Part shown: piece by piece, positions 1 through 5,004 of the stretch
How the letters are laid out: each line of letters starts with the position of its first letter
Numbering within the stretch: position 1 is the first letter of the stretch
Assembly (NCBI GenBank): GCA_030630395.1
Contig: DAOVNE010000139.1
Location: 1 to 5,004, forward strand
DNA length: 5,004 nucleotides
Reading direction: 5' to 3'
DNA from: Candidatus Eiseniibacteriota bacterium
GTDB lineage: Bacteria > Joyebacterota > Joyebacteria > Joyebacterales > Joyebacteraceae
Translations under genes and position numbers: made by a program
Notes under the pieces: generated by a model
Database searches by the model: none
What the model was told of the DNA's origin: nothing
Seen by the model: the letters and a program-made list of their open reading frames with translations, nothing else

Positions 1-1
1 C

Positions 2-1957
2 GCTTCCGGTCAGACGGGCATCATATTCTTCCGAGGCCTCTTCGGCGTTGACTTCGAGACCGGCCAGCCGTCCATATGCGAGGACCGCACGGGCTGGATG
101 ATGGGTGCTGTCGACCCGTTTACCGGCACGATGGTGGACGGTGAGAAGACCTTCCTTATCTGCCCGCCGATCGACATCAGTGGCGCCGGCAAGCTCGTCG
201 GCCTGTGGGATATGTGGATCGATCTTCCGCTCACATCCAACGACAGATTCGACATCTGGGTGTCGTCCTACGACGTGATCGGATGTCCGGAGGAGCCGGG
301 CTGGGATCCAGGGGACCCCGGTGGTTGGTACGGCGGCCCGTTCTGGTATGTCTTGGGCGACGACTTGGATGCCTACACGGGTCACAACTGGCTGACTGTC
401 GAGCTGCAACTTGAGAACAGCGATCCGGCCGCTCCCGGCTCACACAGGGCCGGTATCCTTCTGAACAGGCAGAAGGTCGGTATCCCAAGTGGTGACGCCG
501 GCACGTCGTTCACCTACGGCATCTGGCATCGCTTCAACGACTGGTATGTCGAGCAGATGTCTGAGGCTCTCCTTGACTCGGCACTGATCATGGTCAAGGA
601 CGCCGACAACATCGCGACTGTCACGCTCATGGCATCTGATGATGACGGTGCGTCGTGGTCTGCGTACCCTCTGCGCCGTCTCGACGCTCAAGGCAACGAC
701 TGGATAGCCCCGCCTCCGGCGGCCGAGATGAACCTCGGCAGCGAGATCCACTACTACTTCGAGGCCATGGACGGGGTCGGCACAATCGCGACGTACCCAC
801 GCACGGCCCCGAGTACCTACTATGAGTTCTCGATACTGCCGATCTCCGCGACCATCGAGGAGCCGGGCATTCTGCTCGTTGACAAGCACGGTCGCCGGAC
901 GCCGGGGGAGCAGCGGGACTACCGCCACTACTCCGAGTACTACTTCCGCGAGGCCTTGGGGATCCTTGGCTACGAGTGGGAGACGTACGACGTGGAGGTA
1001 CCGTCCGGCACAGCTCAGTCCGAGGGGCCGCCCGAAGTGGCCTGGAAGTACTATGATACGGTCATCTGGTTCACGGATGATTTCAATGCGTATACGTTCT
1101 GGTACGAGGATCAGGAGAACATCATCGACTGGCTGACCGAAGCCGGCGCCGGCGAAGAGAGGAACTTCCTCGTCACTGGCAACGACTGGTGCTACGAGCT
1201 GATGGACTCTGGGCTTGAGGTGCTCGACTTCGTGACCGAGTGGCTGGCGGTGGACTACGTCCAGAATGCGGTCGGTGACTTCATGGTCGATAGTCTGCCG
1301 ACGCTCAGGGACCACGCGGGTGGCGCGACGTTCATGGACCACGACGACGGTGCGTGTATCCTCGCGGGGGGCTGTCCAGACCTGATGGAGTTCGACGTCA
1401 TTCAGCCGTACCCGGGCAGCGGCGCTGAGATCGCCGCCGAGTACGTGAAGCTGGATGCGAGCGAGCTTCCTGCCGGTGTTGCGTACACGCATCCGACGCT
1501 TCAGTACCAAACCGTCGCTCTCGGCTTCGGTGTGGAGTTCATGGTTGATAGTCTTGATCCGTCGACCGGCTACTACAACACGGGCATCGCGGACAGAGTC
1601 AACCTCATGGGTAACATCCTGGCATACTTCAGCAAGACCCCGACCGCGAACCCGACCGACGTTCCCATTGATGGCGGGTTCAGGAACATGCTCTCGCATG
1701 CATCCCCGAACCCATTCAACCCGACCGCGAGGATCGCGTACAGCATCCGCGAGGCTGGACACGTGACCATCGAGGTGTACAATGTCGCCGGTCGTGTTGT
1801 CCGCACTCTGCTCAACAGTGAACTTGAGCCGGGCAGTGGCTACGTGATGTGGAACGGCGCCAATGACTCCGGAGAGAAGTGTGCCAGCGGCGTCTACTTC
1901 TACCGCATGATCGCGCCTGGCTTCACCGCCACACAGAAGATGGTCATGCTGAAGTGA
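2..1957 (+). CDS. Large secreted modular protein with C-terminal FlgD-like/type IX-style sorting domain (5' partial)
   Basis: The reading frame is open from the window edge to a TGA stop, giving 651 visible residues. Met at base 98 is not a convincing start: it has no Shine-Dalgarno sequence or signal peptide and the frame continues upstream. Residues about 1-180 are rich in W, D and G, with strand-like stretches such as RFDIWVSS near 80, resembling jelly-roll/anchor domains of secreted proteins. Residues about 200-285 look Ig-like (SDDDGASW, then IHYYFEAMDG at 249-258). Residues 289-543 look like an alpha/beta domain: GILLVDK strand at 289, VIWFTDDF at 354-361, FLVTGNDW at 389-396, and a closing helix DRVNLMGNILAYF at 531-543. 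This suggests a glutaminase/ThuA-like fold, but I see no catalytic triad I can name. The last 90 residues form the FlgD-like domain, with NPFNP at 570-574, VYNVAGR, SGVYFYRM and a terminal KMVMLK; in related phyla this domain marks export and surface attachment. Probably extracellular or cell-surface; molecular function unknown. The C-terminal domain call is firm, the middle fold is inference. Confidence 0.85.
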   Translation, partial: ASGQTGIIFFRGLFGVDFETGQPSICEDRTGWMMGAVDPFTGTMVDGEKTFLICPPIDISGAGKLVGLWDMWIDLPLTSNDRFDIWVSSYDVIGCPEEPGWDPGDPGGWYGGPFWYVLGDDLDAYTGHNWLTVELQLENSDPAAPGSHRAGILLNRQKVGIPSGDAGTSFTYGIWHRFNDWYVEQMSEALLDSALIMVKDADNIATVTLMASDDDGASWSAYPLRRLDAQGNDWIAPPPAAEMNLGSEIHYYFEAMDGVGTIATYPRTAPSTYYEFSILPISATIEEPGILLVDKHGRRTPGEQRDYRHYSEYYFREALGILGYEWETYDVEVPSGTAQSEGPPEVAWKYYDTVIWFTDDFNAYTFWYEDQENIIDWLTEAGAGEERNFLVTGNDWCYELMDSGLEVLDFVTEWLAVDYVQNAVGDFMVDSLPTLRDHAGGATFMDHDDGACILAGGCPDLMEFDVIQPYPGSGAEIAAEYVKLDASELPAGVAYTHPTLQYQTVALGFGVEFMVDSLDPSTGYYNTGIADRVNLMGNILAYFSKTPTANPTDVPIDGGFRNMLSHASPNPFNPTARIAYSIREAGHVTIEVYNVAGRVVRTLLNSELEPGSGYVMWNGANDSGEKCASGVYFYRMIAPGFTATQKMVMLK

Positions 1958-1970
1958 TGCGGAACGCATC
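1956..1970 (+). other. Small hairpin overlapping the stop codon of the first gene
   Basis: GATGCG and CGCATC form a perfect 6-bp stem around a GAA loop, starting inside the TGA stop codon. No T-run follows (the next bases are CTGCTTATGA), so it does not meet the usual form of an intrinsic terminator. It could stabilise the mRNA 3' end or be chance. Confidence 0.3.
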
Positions 1971-2069
1971 CTGCTTATGACCGGGTTCATTCCCCTCAGT
2001 TGTCTATCCCGTGTACAGAAGCGTGAGACGAACGGCGGCGTCCTCGTCGCTGCGGCCCCCATTTGACCA

Positions 2070-2077
2070 CCCCCCCC
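2070..2077 (+). repeat. Homopolymer run of eight C in the spacer upstream of the LTD gene
   Basis: Eight consecutive C residues lie about 75 bases before the ATG of the lamin-tail-domain gene. The surrounding spacer (1958-2150) holds no open gene and no promoter I can support. Runs of this length can slip during replication and can also be miscounted in sequencing. Confidence 0.6.
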
Positions 2078-2106
2078 AGATGTTCCGTAGCGAACCCAAA
2101 CCAATC

Positions 2107-2122
2107 GCCCGGCTTCCCGGGC
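2107..2122 (+). other. GC-only hairpin before the LTD gene
   Basis: GCCCGG and CCGGGC pair perfectly around a CTTC loop; an alternative pairing uses a second CCGGGC at 2122-2127 with a nine-base loop. The hairpin sits 16 bases upstream of the ribosome binding site and has no T-run, so it is either a leader structure of the LTD mRNA or a weak end signal for the upstream transcript. Role not determinable from sequence. Confidence 0.35.
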
Positions 2123-2138
2123 CGGGCACACTACTGAT

Positions 2139-2146
2139 GGAGGGGA
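2139..2146 (+). promoter_or_regulatory. Ribosome binding site of the LTD gene
   Basis: GGAGGGGA lies four bases before the ATG at 2151 and matches the anti-Shine-Dalgarno sequence well. It fixes the start of the lamin-tail-domain gene, which then begins directly with a signal peptide. Confidence 0.8.
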
Positions 2147-2150
2147 AGTA

Positions 2151-2804
2151 ATGGAAACGAAGTTCACGCCTGTGTGCGTTCTGGCACTGGTTCTCCTGGC
2201 GGTCGTCGCCGGCTCGGCCTGCGGTTCGGTCGTCATCAACGAGTTCATGGCGGACCCGGCAAGCGACTGGTCGCCGTCCGATGGCGATCTCATCTACCAC
2301 TCGCTCGACGACGAGTGGCTCGAGATCTACAACACCGGACCCGGCTCGGTCGATATCACGGGGTGGAGGCTCAGGGATGCGATCTCGGATTCCAGCTGGA
2401 AGTACGGGTTCTCTGGAGTACTCGAGCCCGGAGAGATCTTCGTTGTCTACGGCAACGAGGCGTATGACTGGGAGGAGGCGAACGGCTATCTGAAGAACGG
2501 GCTCTCGCTCAACAATGGAGGCGACACGATCTCACTCGTCAGAGACGATGGGACGGTGGCCGACATCGTGGTGTACACGAGCTCCGAGGTCCGGGACGAC
2601 TGTTCATGGGGACGCATGCCCGACGGGAGTGGAGACTGGTGGCTCTTCGATGAGCTCAATCCCCTGGAGCCACCGGCCACCAACCTGCCGCCTACGCCCG
2701 GCGACACGAACACGGGCTCTCCTGTCGAATCGATGGCATGGAGCAGGATAAAGGCACTCTATCGCGAGGACGGCGGCGGGGGGGCGCCCGATTTCGGCAT
2801 GTAG
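2151..2804 (+). CDS. Exported stand-alone lamin-tail-domain (LTD) protein
   Basis: This 217-residue protein begins with a signal peptide: METK, then a hydrophobic core at residues 8-20, then GSAC at 21-24. Cleavage could be by signal peptidase I after Ala23. C24 could be a lipoprotein cysteine, but Gly at -3 is atypical for a lipobox. Residues 27-165 match the lamin-tail domain, an Ig-like beta fold found in many secreted bacterial proteins: VVINEFMADP at 27-36, EWLEIYN at 55-61, ITGWRL at 69-74, EPGEIFVVY at 92-100 and LNNGGDTISL at 120-129. A proline-rich linker (PTPGDTN) leads to the tail WSRIKALYR, which I recall as a common ending of such proteins, then a short GGGGAPDFGM. There is no enzyme domain and no C-terminal sorting domain, unlike the upstream gene. 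Likely a periplasmic or surface binding/structural module; its ligand is unknown. A strong terminator follows 27 bases after the stop, so the C-terminus is probably complete. Confidence 0.9.
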   Translation: METKFTPVCVLALVLLAVVAGSACGSVVINEFMADPASDWSPSDGDLIYHSLDDEWLEIYNTGPGSVDITGWRLRDAISDSSWKYGFSGVLEPGEIFVVYGNEAYDWEEANGYLKNGLSLNNGGDTISLVRDDGTVADIVVYTSSEVRDDCSWGRMPDGSGDWWLFDELNPLEPPATNLPPTPGDTNTGSPVESMAWSRIKALYREDGGGGAPDFGM

Positions 2805-2830
2805 GCGCCGGGAACGCCCACCACACGTGC

Positions 2831-2862
2831 ACGGCCCTCGACCTTCGGGTCGGGGGCCGTTT
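2831..2862 (+). terminator. Strong intrinsic (Rho-independent) terminator with UUCG loop
   Basis: Bases 2831-2843 pair with 2848-2860 over 13 bp, with a single G-U pair, around a TTCG loop closed by C-G, the exceptionally stable tetraloop form. A short T-stretch (TTT, then CCATT) follows on the + strand; the reverse strand has no T-run after the stem. It ends transcription of the LTD gene and separates it from the exchanger operon. Confidence 0.9.
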
Positions 2863-2865
2863 CCA

Positions 2866-2895
2866 TTGACACCCGGGAACTGTCGTTCATATACT
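2866..2895 (+). promoter_or_regulatory. Sigma-70-type promoter of the cation exchanger operon
   Basis: A perfect -35 box TTGACA (2866-2871) is followed after 18 bases by TATACT (2890-2895), a five-of-six match to the -10 box. Transcription should start near 2902, giving a leader of about 22 bases. It begins three bases after the terminator's T-stretch. I see no inverted repeat over the promoter that would suggest an operator, so expression may be constitutive. Confidence 0.8.
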
Positions 2896-2909
2896 CGCCA
2901 ATACACCTT

Positions 2910-2916
2910 AAGGAGA
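2910..2916 (+). promoter_or_regulatory. Ribosome binding site deciding a TTG start
   Basis: AAGGAGA lies seven bases upstream of the TTG at 2924. No ATG or GTG in the same frame is near this site, and the promoter's predicted start is only about 22 bases upstream of the TTG, which leaves little room for an earlier start. Confidence 0.8.
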
Positions 2917-2923
2917 CCACATA

Positions 2924-4030
2924 TTGCATTGGAACGTCCTTACCTTCGTGGTCTGCGCCGCCGCCATCTGGTGGAGTGGCAGCCATCTTCCCGTTCACGG
3001 GAAGGCTCTGGCCGAGCGTCTGGGCATCGGGGCCGCCGCGGCGGGCCTGTTCGTGCTGGCGATTATCACGTCCCTTCCTGAGCTGAGCGTTACTCTGAGC
3101 GCCATGATCAGGGAAGAGGCGCCCGATCTTGCACTCGGCAACATCCTCGGCAGCAACAACTTCAACCTGACGATAATCGCCCTCCTCGAGATGGCCTTCG
3201 TGGGCGGTGCATTCCTGAAGGCCGTGGATGCAGCGCGCTATGCCAGATCGTGTGTCGCACTCCTGCTTCTTACGGCCGTGGTCGGCGTGGGAGTAGTGTT
3301 TGGCGAGGAGATCGGCTCGGCCTATCTTCCCATCCTCCTCTTCAGCGTGCCGATCGCTCTTGTGTTCATCCTTGAGTCAGTGCGTGGCGAGTTCTCTCCT
3401 CCTGAGGAGAGCGGGCAAGGAGCGGGGACGGAAGCCGGGAGCCAACGCGGGCCAGAAGCGACGGCGGAAGCCCGTAGCCAGGGCGGGCATGGCGTGCAGA
3501 CGGAAGTCGCCGCGAGTGGGCCCACGACCGCGTACCACGCCGCCTGGTTCGCCCTTCTCGCGATCGTTGTCGTGGCCGCCGGGTTCATCATGGCGCGCAC
3601 GGCCAACAGCATTGCCCTCTATGAGTTCCCGGGAGGGAGCACCCTGGGTCAGACACTCGTCGGGACCCTGCTCGTGGCCATCGCGACCTCGCTTCCGGAA
3701 GTAACCGTGGCGTTCGCGGCGATCCGCCGCGCCGGGTCTCCCGACATGGCACTCGGGACCCTGCTTGGAAGTAACAGCATCAACATTCTCATCTTCGCGA
3801 TCGGCGCGGGGATTCACGTGGCGGCGACCGGGACATCGGCCTGGGCGGATGTGTCTCCCCTGAACTTGGTCAATGTCGCGTCCGGGCTCGTACTTACAGC
3901 AATCGTGCTGGCCGGCCTGAAGGTCGGCTGGTTCCGGTCGGGATCCCGAAGGCACGGGGCGCTCCTTCTGAGCATGATCCCGATCTACCTCTTCGCGCTC
4001 TGGCTCGTTCACAGAGGCTCCATCTGGTAG
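2924..4030 (+). CDS. Na+/Ca2+ exchanger-type cation antiporter (CaCA superfamily, YrbG-like)
   Basis: This 368-residue inner-membrane protein has two homologous halves of about five membrane segments each (about 5-18, 32-49, 68-90, 108-126, 131-151; then 204-224, 243-266, 274-300, 313-333, 345-362). Each half holds the family's alpha-repeat. The first has TSLPE at 49-53 and GNILGSNNFN at 72-81; the second has TSLPE at 255-259 and GTLLGSNSIN at 278-287. In known CaCA structures the glutamates of the two TSLPE motifs (here E53 and E259) and the Ser/Asn of the GSN motifs form the cation sites, so the core looks functional. The family exchanges Ca2+ or another cation against Na+ or H+; which ions apply here cannot be read from sequence. 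The halves are joined by a hydrophilic Gly/Glu/Ala-rich loop (about 155-203) that is longer than in compact bacterial members and contains a short in-frame repeat. Start is TTG, set by the AAGGAGA site. It is the first gene of a probable operon. Confidence 0.93.
   Translation: MHWNVLTFVVCAAAIWWSGSHLPVHGKALAERLGIGAAAAGLFVLAIITSLPELSVTLSAMIREEAPDLALGNILGSNNFNLTIIALLEMAFVGGAFLKAVDAARYARSCVALLLLTAVVGVGVVFGEEIGSAYLPILLFSVPIALVFILESVRGEFSPPEESGQGAGTEAGSQRGPEATAEARSQGGHGVQTEVAASGPTTAYHAAWFALLAIVVVAAGFIMARTANSIALYEFPGGSTLGQTLVGTLLVAIATSLPEVTVAFAAIRRAGSPDMALGTLLGSNSINILIFAIGAGIHVAATGTSAWADVSPLNLVNVASGLVLTAIVLAGLKVGWFRSGSRRHGALLLSMIPIYLFALWLVHRGSIW
3428..3488 (+). repeat. Imperfect in-frame 36-base tandem repeat in the exchanger's central loop
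   Basis: A 25-base segment at 3428-3452 recurs at 3464-3488 with 20 identical positions. The offset of 36 bases is exactly 12 codons, so the protein repeats TEAGSQRG as AEARSQGG. A decayed third start (ACGGAAG, encoding TEV) sits at 3500, again 36 bases on. Confidence 0.65.
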
Positions 4031-4058
4031 TGACAGGCACCAGCCTGGCAACTCGTAC

Positions 4059-4064
4059 AGGAGG
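4059..4064 (+). promoter_or_regulatory. Ribosome binding site deciding the start of the glycine-rich membrane protein
   Basis: AGGAGG lies ten bases before the ATG at 4075. An in-frame GTG at 4030 would place this site inside the coding region and add a 15-residue polar extension, so the ATG is preferred. Confidence 0.75.
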
Positions 4065-4074
4065 GAGAGCTCGC

Positions 4075-4965
4075 ATGTACGCACCGCTCCACATCGACTA
4101 CTGGGACATCGTACAGAGGTCCCAGAGAGTCGTCTTCAAGCACAAGTTCCTGTGGTTCTTCGGGTTCTTTCTGGGAGGCGGAGGCGGAAGCGGCGGCGGC
4201 AATTGGGGTGATGACATCGGTCCCGAAGCCCGCCACTGGGTAACGACTCATGTGGAACTCCTGACGGTGCTGATCGTGTGCGCCGTGGTCCTCTGGCTCG
4301 CGCTCGTCGTCATGAGCCTGATCTCCAAGGGAGCCCTGATAAGCGGGATATCCGAGACCGATCAGGGACGGCACATCACTTTTGGTGGTCAGTGGAGCAT
4401 CGGCGTCAAGAATGCTCTCAGGATCCTTGGGCTTGGAATGCTCTCGCTCGCGGCGGTTCTTGTCGTGATGATAGCGCTCGCGATCCCGATCCTCCTTCCC
4501 CTGGCGGCAGGTGAGGTGGGCATTGTCATCGCGATCGTCATAGGCGCCATCCTGTTCCTTCCCTTCATCGCGTTCCTCTTCGCGCTGTCCTTCACCATCA
4601 CATACGCAGAGCGCGAGGTGGTCTTAAGGGGCATCGACGTCTTCACCGCCATCGGCACCGGCTGGGAGATGACGAAGCGGTATGCGGGGAAGTCGTTCAT
4701 GATGTGGCTCGTATCGCTCCTCGCCGGGATGGCGTTTGCCATGGTTGTCATCTTCTCGCTTCTCATGCTGGCGATACCGTTCGTGCTCATCGGGATGGCG
4801 AACCTCGTCCTTGGACTCGTGCTCGGCATACCGATCGCCCTGGCAGTCATGTTCGTCCTGTCCGGAGCGTTCTCGACCTTCGTGTACTCGCTCTGGACGC
4901 TCCTCTATGAGAAGCTCCGGGTCGACCTCGACGCGTGGCACGCCGAACCAGGGGTGATCGCTTAA
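4075..4965 (+). CDS. Polytopic inner-membrane protein with glycine-rich segment, function unknown
   Basis: The 296-residue protein has a short N-terminal amphipathic stretch (YWDIVQRSQRVVFKHK), a first hydrophobic segment (LWFFGFFL, 26-33), then a Gly/Ser run at 34-42 followed by NWGDD. Further membrane segments lie at about 59-83, 115-142, 147-175, 207-234 and 236-278, the last probably two crossings. The opening pattern of a basic helix, an aromatic FGFF segment and a glycine run recalls a widespread group of uncharacterised bacterial membrane proteins, but I cannot name the family with confidence. A loop at 176-206 (YAEREVVLRGIDVFTAIGTGWEMTKR) resembles the loop of GlpQ-type membrane domain proteins only loosely. 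I see no catalytic motif, nucleotide-binding site or transporter signature. It follows the exchanger by 44 bases and overlaps the next gene by one base, so all three are probably cotranscribed. It could be an accessory or envelope-maintenance protein; no function is assigned. Confidence 0.85.
   Translation: MYAPLHIDYWDIVQRSQRVVFKHKFLWFFGFFLGGGGGSGGGNWGDDIGPEARHWVTTHVELLTVLIVCAVVLWLALVVMSLISKGALISGISETDQGRHITFGGQWSIGVKNALRILGLGMLSLAAVLVVMIALAIPILLPLAAGEVGIVIAIVIGAILFLPFIAFLFALSFTITYAEREVVLRGIDVFTAIGTGWEMTKRYAGKSFMMWLVSLLAGMAFAMVVIFSLLMLAIPFVLIGMANLVLGLVLGIPIALAVMFVLSGAFSTFVYSLWTLLYEKLRVDLDAWHAEPGVIA
4950..4957 (+). promoter_or_regulatory. Ribosome binding site of the last, partial gene
   Basis: AGGGGTGA lies inside the 3' end of the membrane-protein gene, seven bases before the ATG at 4965. 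Its position supports translational coupling between the two genes. Confidence 0.6.
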
Positions 4966-5004
4966 TGGCCGACGACCACGACAACAACTGGCGCCCGCCG
5001 GACC
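4965..5004 (+). CDS. Start of a further operon gene (3' partial), unidentified
   Basis: The ATG uses the last A of the preceding TAA stop (TAATG), with a good ribosome binding site upstream. Only 13 codons are visible, giving MADDHDNNWRPPD, a strongly acidic and polar beginning with no signal peptide or membrane segment yet. The product cannot be identified. The overlap with the membrane-protein gene indicates the same transcript. Confidence 0.65.
   Translation, partial: MADDHDNNWRPPD

Noticed and set aside
98..100. ATG as the true start of the first gene
   Set aside because: No ribosome binding site precedes it, no signal peptide follows it, and the frame is open to the window edge with protein-like sequence (GIIFFRGLFGVDFETG).
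2000..2093. Possible promoter for the LTD gene (TTGTCT at 2000 or TTGACC at 2063)
   Set aside because: Neither is followed by a convincing -10 box at a workable spacing, so I do not call a promoter; the gene may be read from upstream.
440..2293. A 617-codon open frame on the - strand across most of the first gene
   Set aside because: Its codons lie exactly opposite those of the sense gene, so it stays open simply because TTA, CTA and TCA are rare in this GC-rich gene; it ends where the sense gene uses TCA at 440. The product is Arg/Val/His-rich with no domain, and it runs through an intergenic spacer into another gene.
2778..2784. Run of seven G near the 3' end of the LTD gene, possible frameshift site
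   Set aside because: Both shifted frames run straight into the terminator stem without adding recognisable protein, and the LTD plus its tail already look complete.
4030..4032. GTG start for the glycine-rich membrane protein
   Set aside because: It would share a base with the exchanger's stop, but the strong AGGAGG site at 4059-4064 points to the ATG at 4075, and the extra residues are polar and unlike a natural N-terminus.
4034..4047. Hairpin between the exchanger and the membrane protein (CAGGC, ACCA loop, GCCTG)
   Set aside because: Only a 5-bp stem with no T-run, in a 44-base gap within a likely operon; too weak to call a terminator or attenuator.

Overview
The window looks like bacterial chromosome from a GC-rich organism with dense, one-directional gene order; every supported gene lies on the + strand. 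The best lineage clue is the C-terminus of the first protein. It is a FlgD-like / type IX-style domain (an NPFNP motif, then a VYNVAGRVVRTL-type strand, a SGVYFYRM strand and a final K-M-V-M-L-K), as seen on secreted proteins of the FCB group and related uncultured phyla such as Candidatus Eisenbacteria or Latescibacteria. The phylum is an inference from protein style only.

Region 1 (2-2804) encodes envelope or secreted proteins. A large extracellular protein, open at its 5' end, carries a jelly-roll-like/Ig-like N-terminal half, an alpha/beta (Rossmann/glutaminase-like) middle and the C-terminal sorting-type domain. A 193-base spacer follows, with two short hairpins, a run of eight C and a clear ribosome binding site. 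Next is a 217-residue exported protein that is essentially one lamin-tail domain (LTD). A strong intrinsic terminator with a UUCG loop closes this region.

Region 2 (2866-5004) begins three bases after the terminator's T-stretch with a near-consensus sigma-70 promoter (TTGACA, 18-base spacer, TATACT). It drives a TTG-started cation/Ca2+ exchanger (CaCA family) with both alpha-repeats intact, then a polytopic inner-membrane protein of unknown function with a glycine-rich stretch. The next gene starts on the last base of the preceding stop codon and runs off the window. These three probably form one operon.

I found no RNA genes, mobile elements, CRISPR arrays or attachment sites. The sequence gives no good support for a new defence or mobile system. 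The points most worth a second look are the modular secreted protein, the stand-alone LTD protein, the in-frame repeat in the exchanger's central loop, the exchanger/membrane-protein pairing, and the compact terminator-promoter junction.
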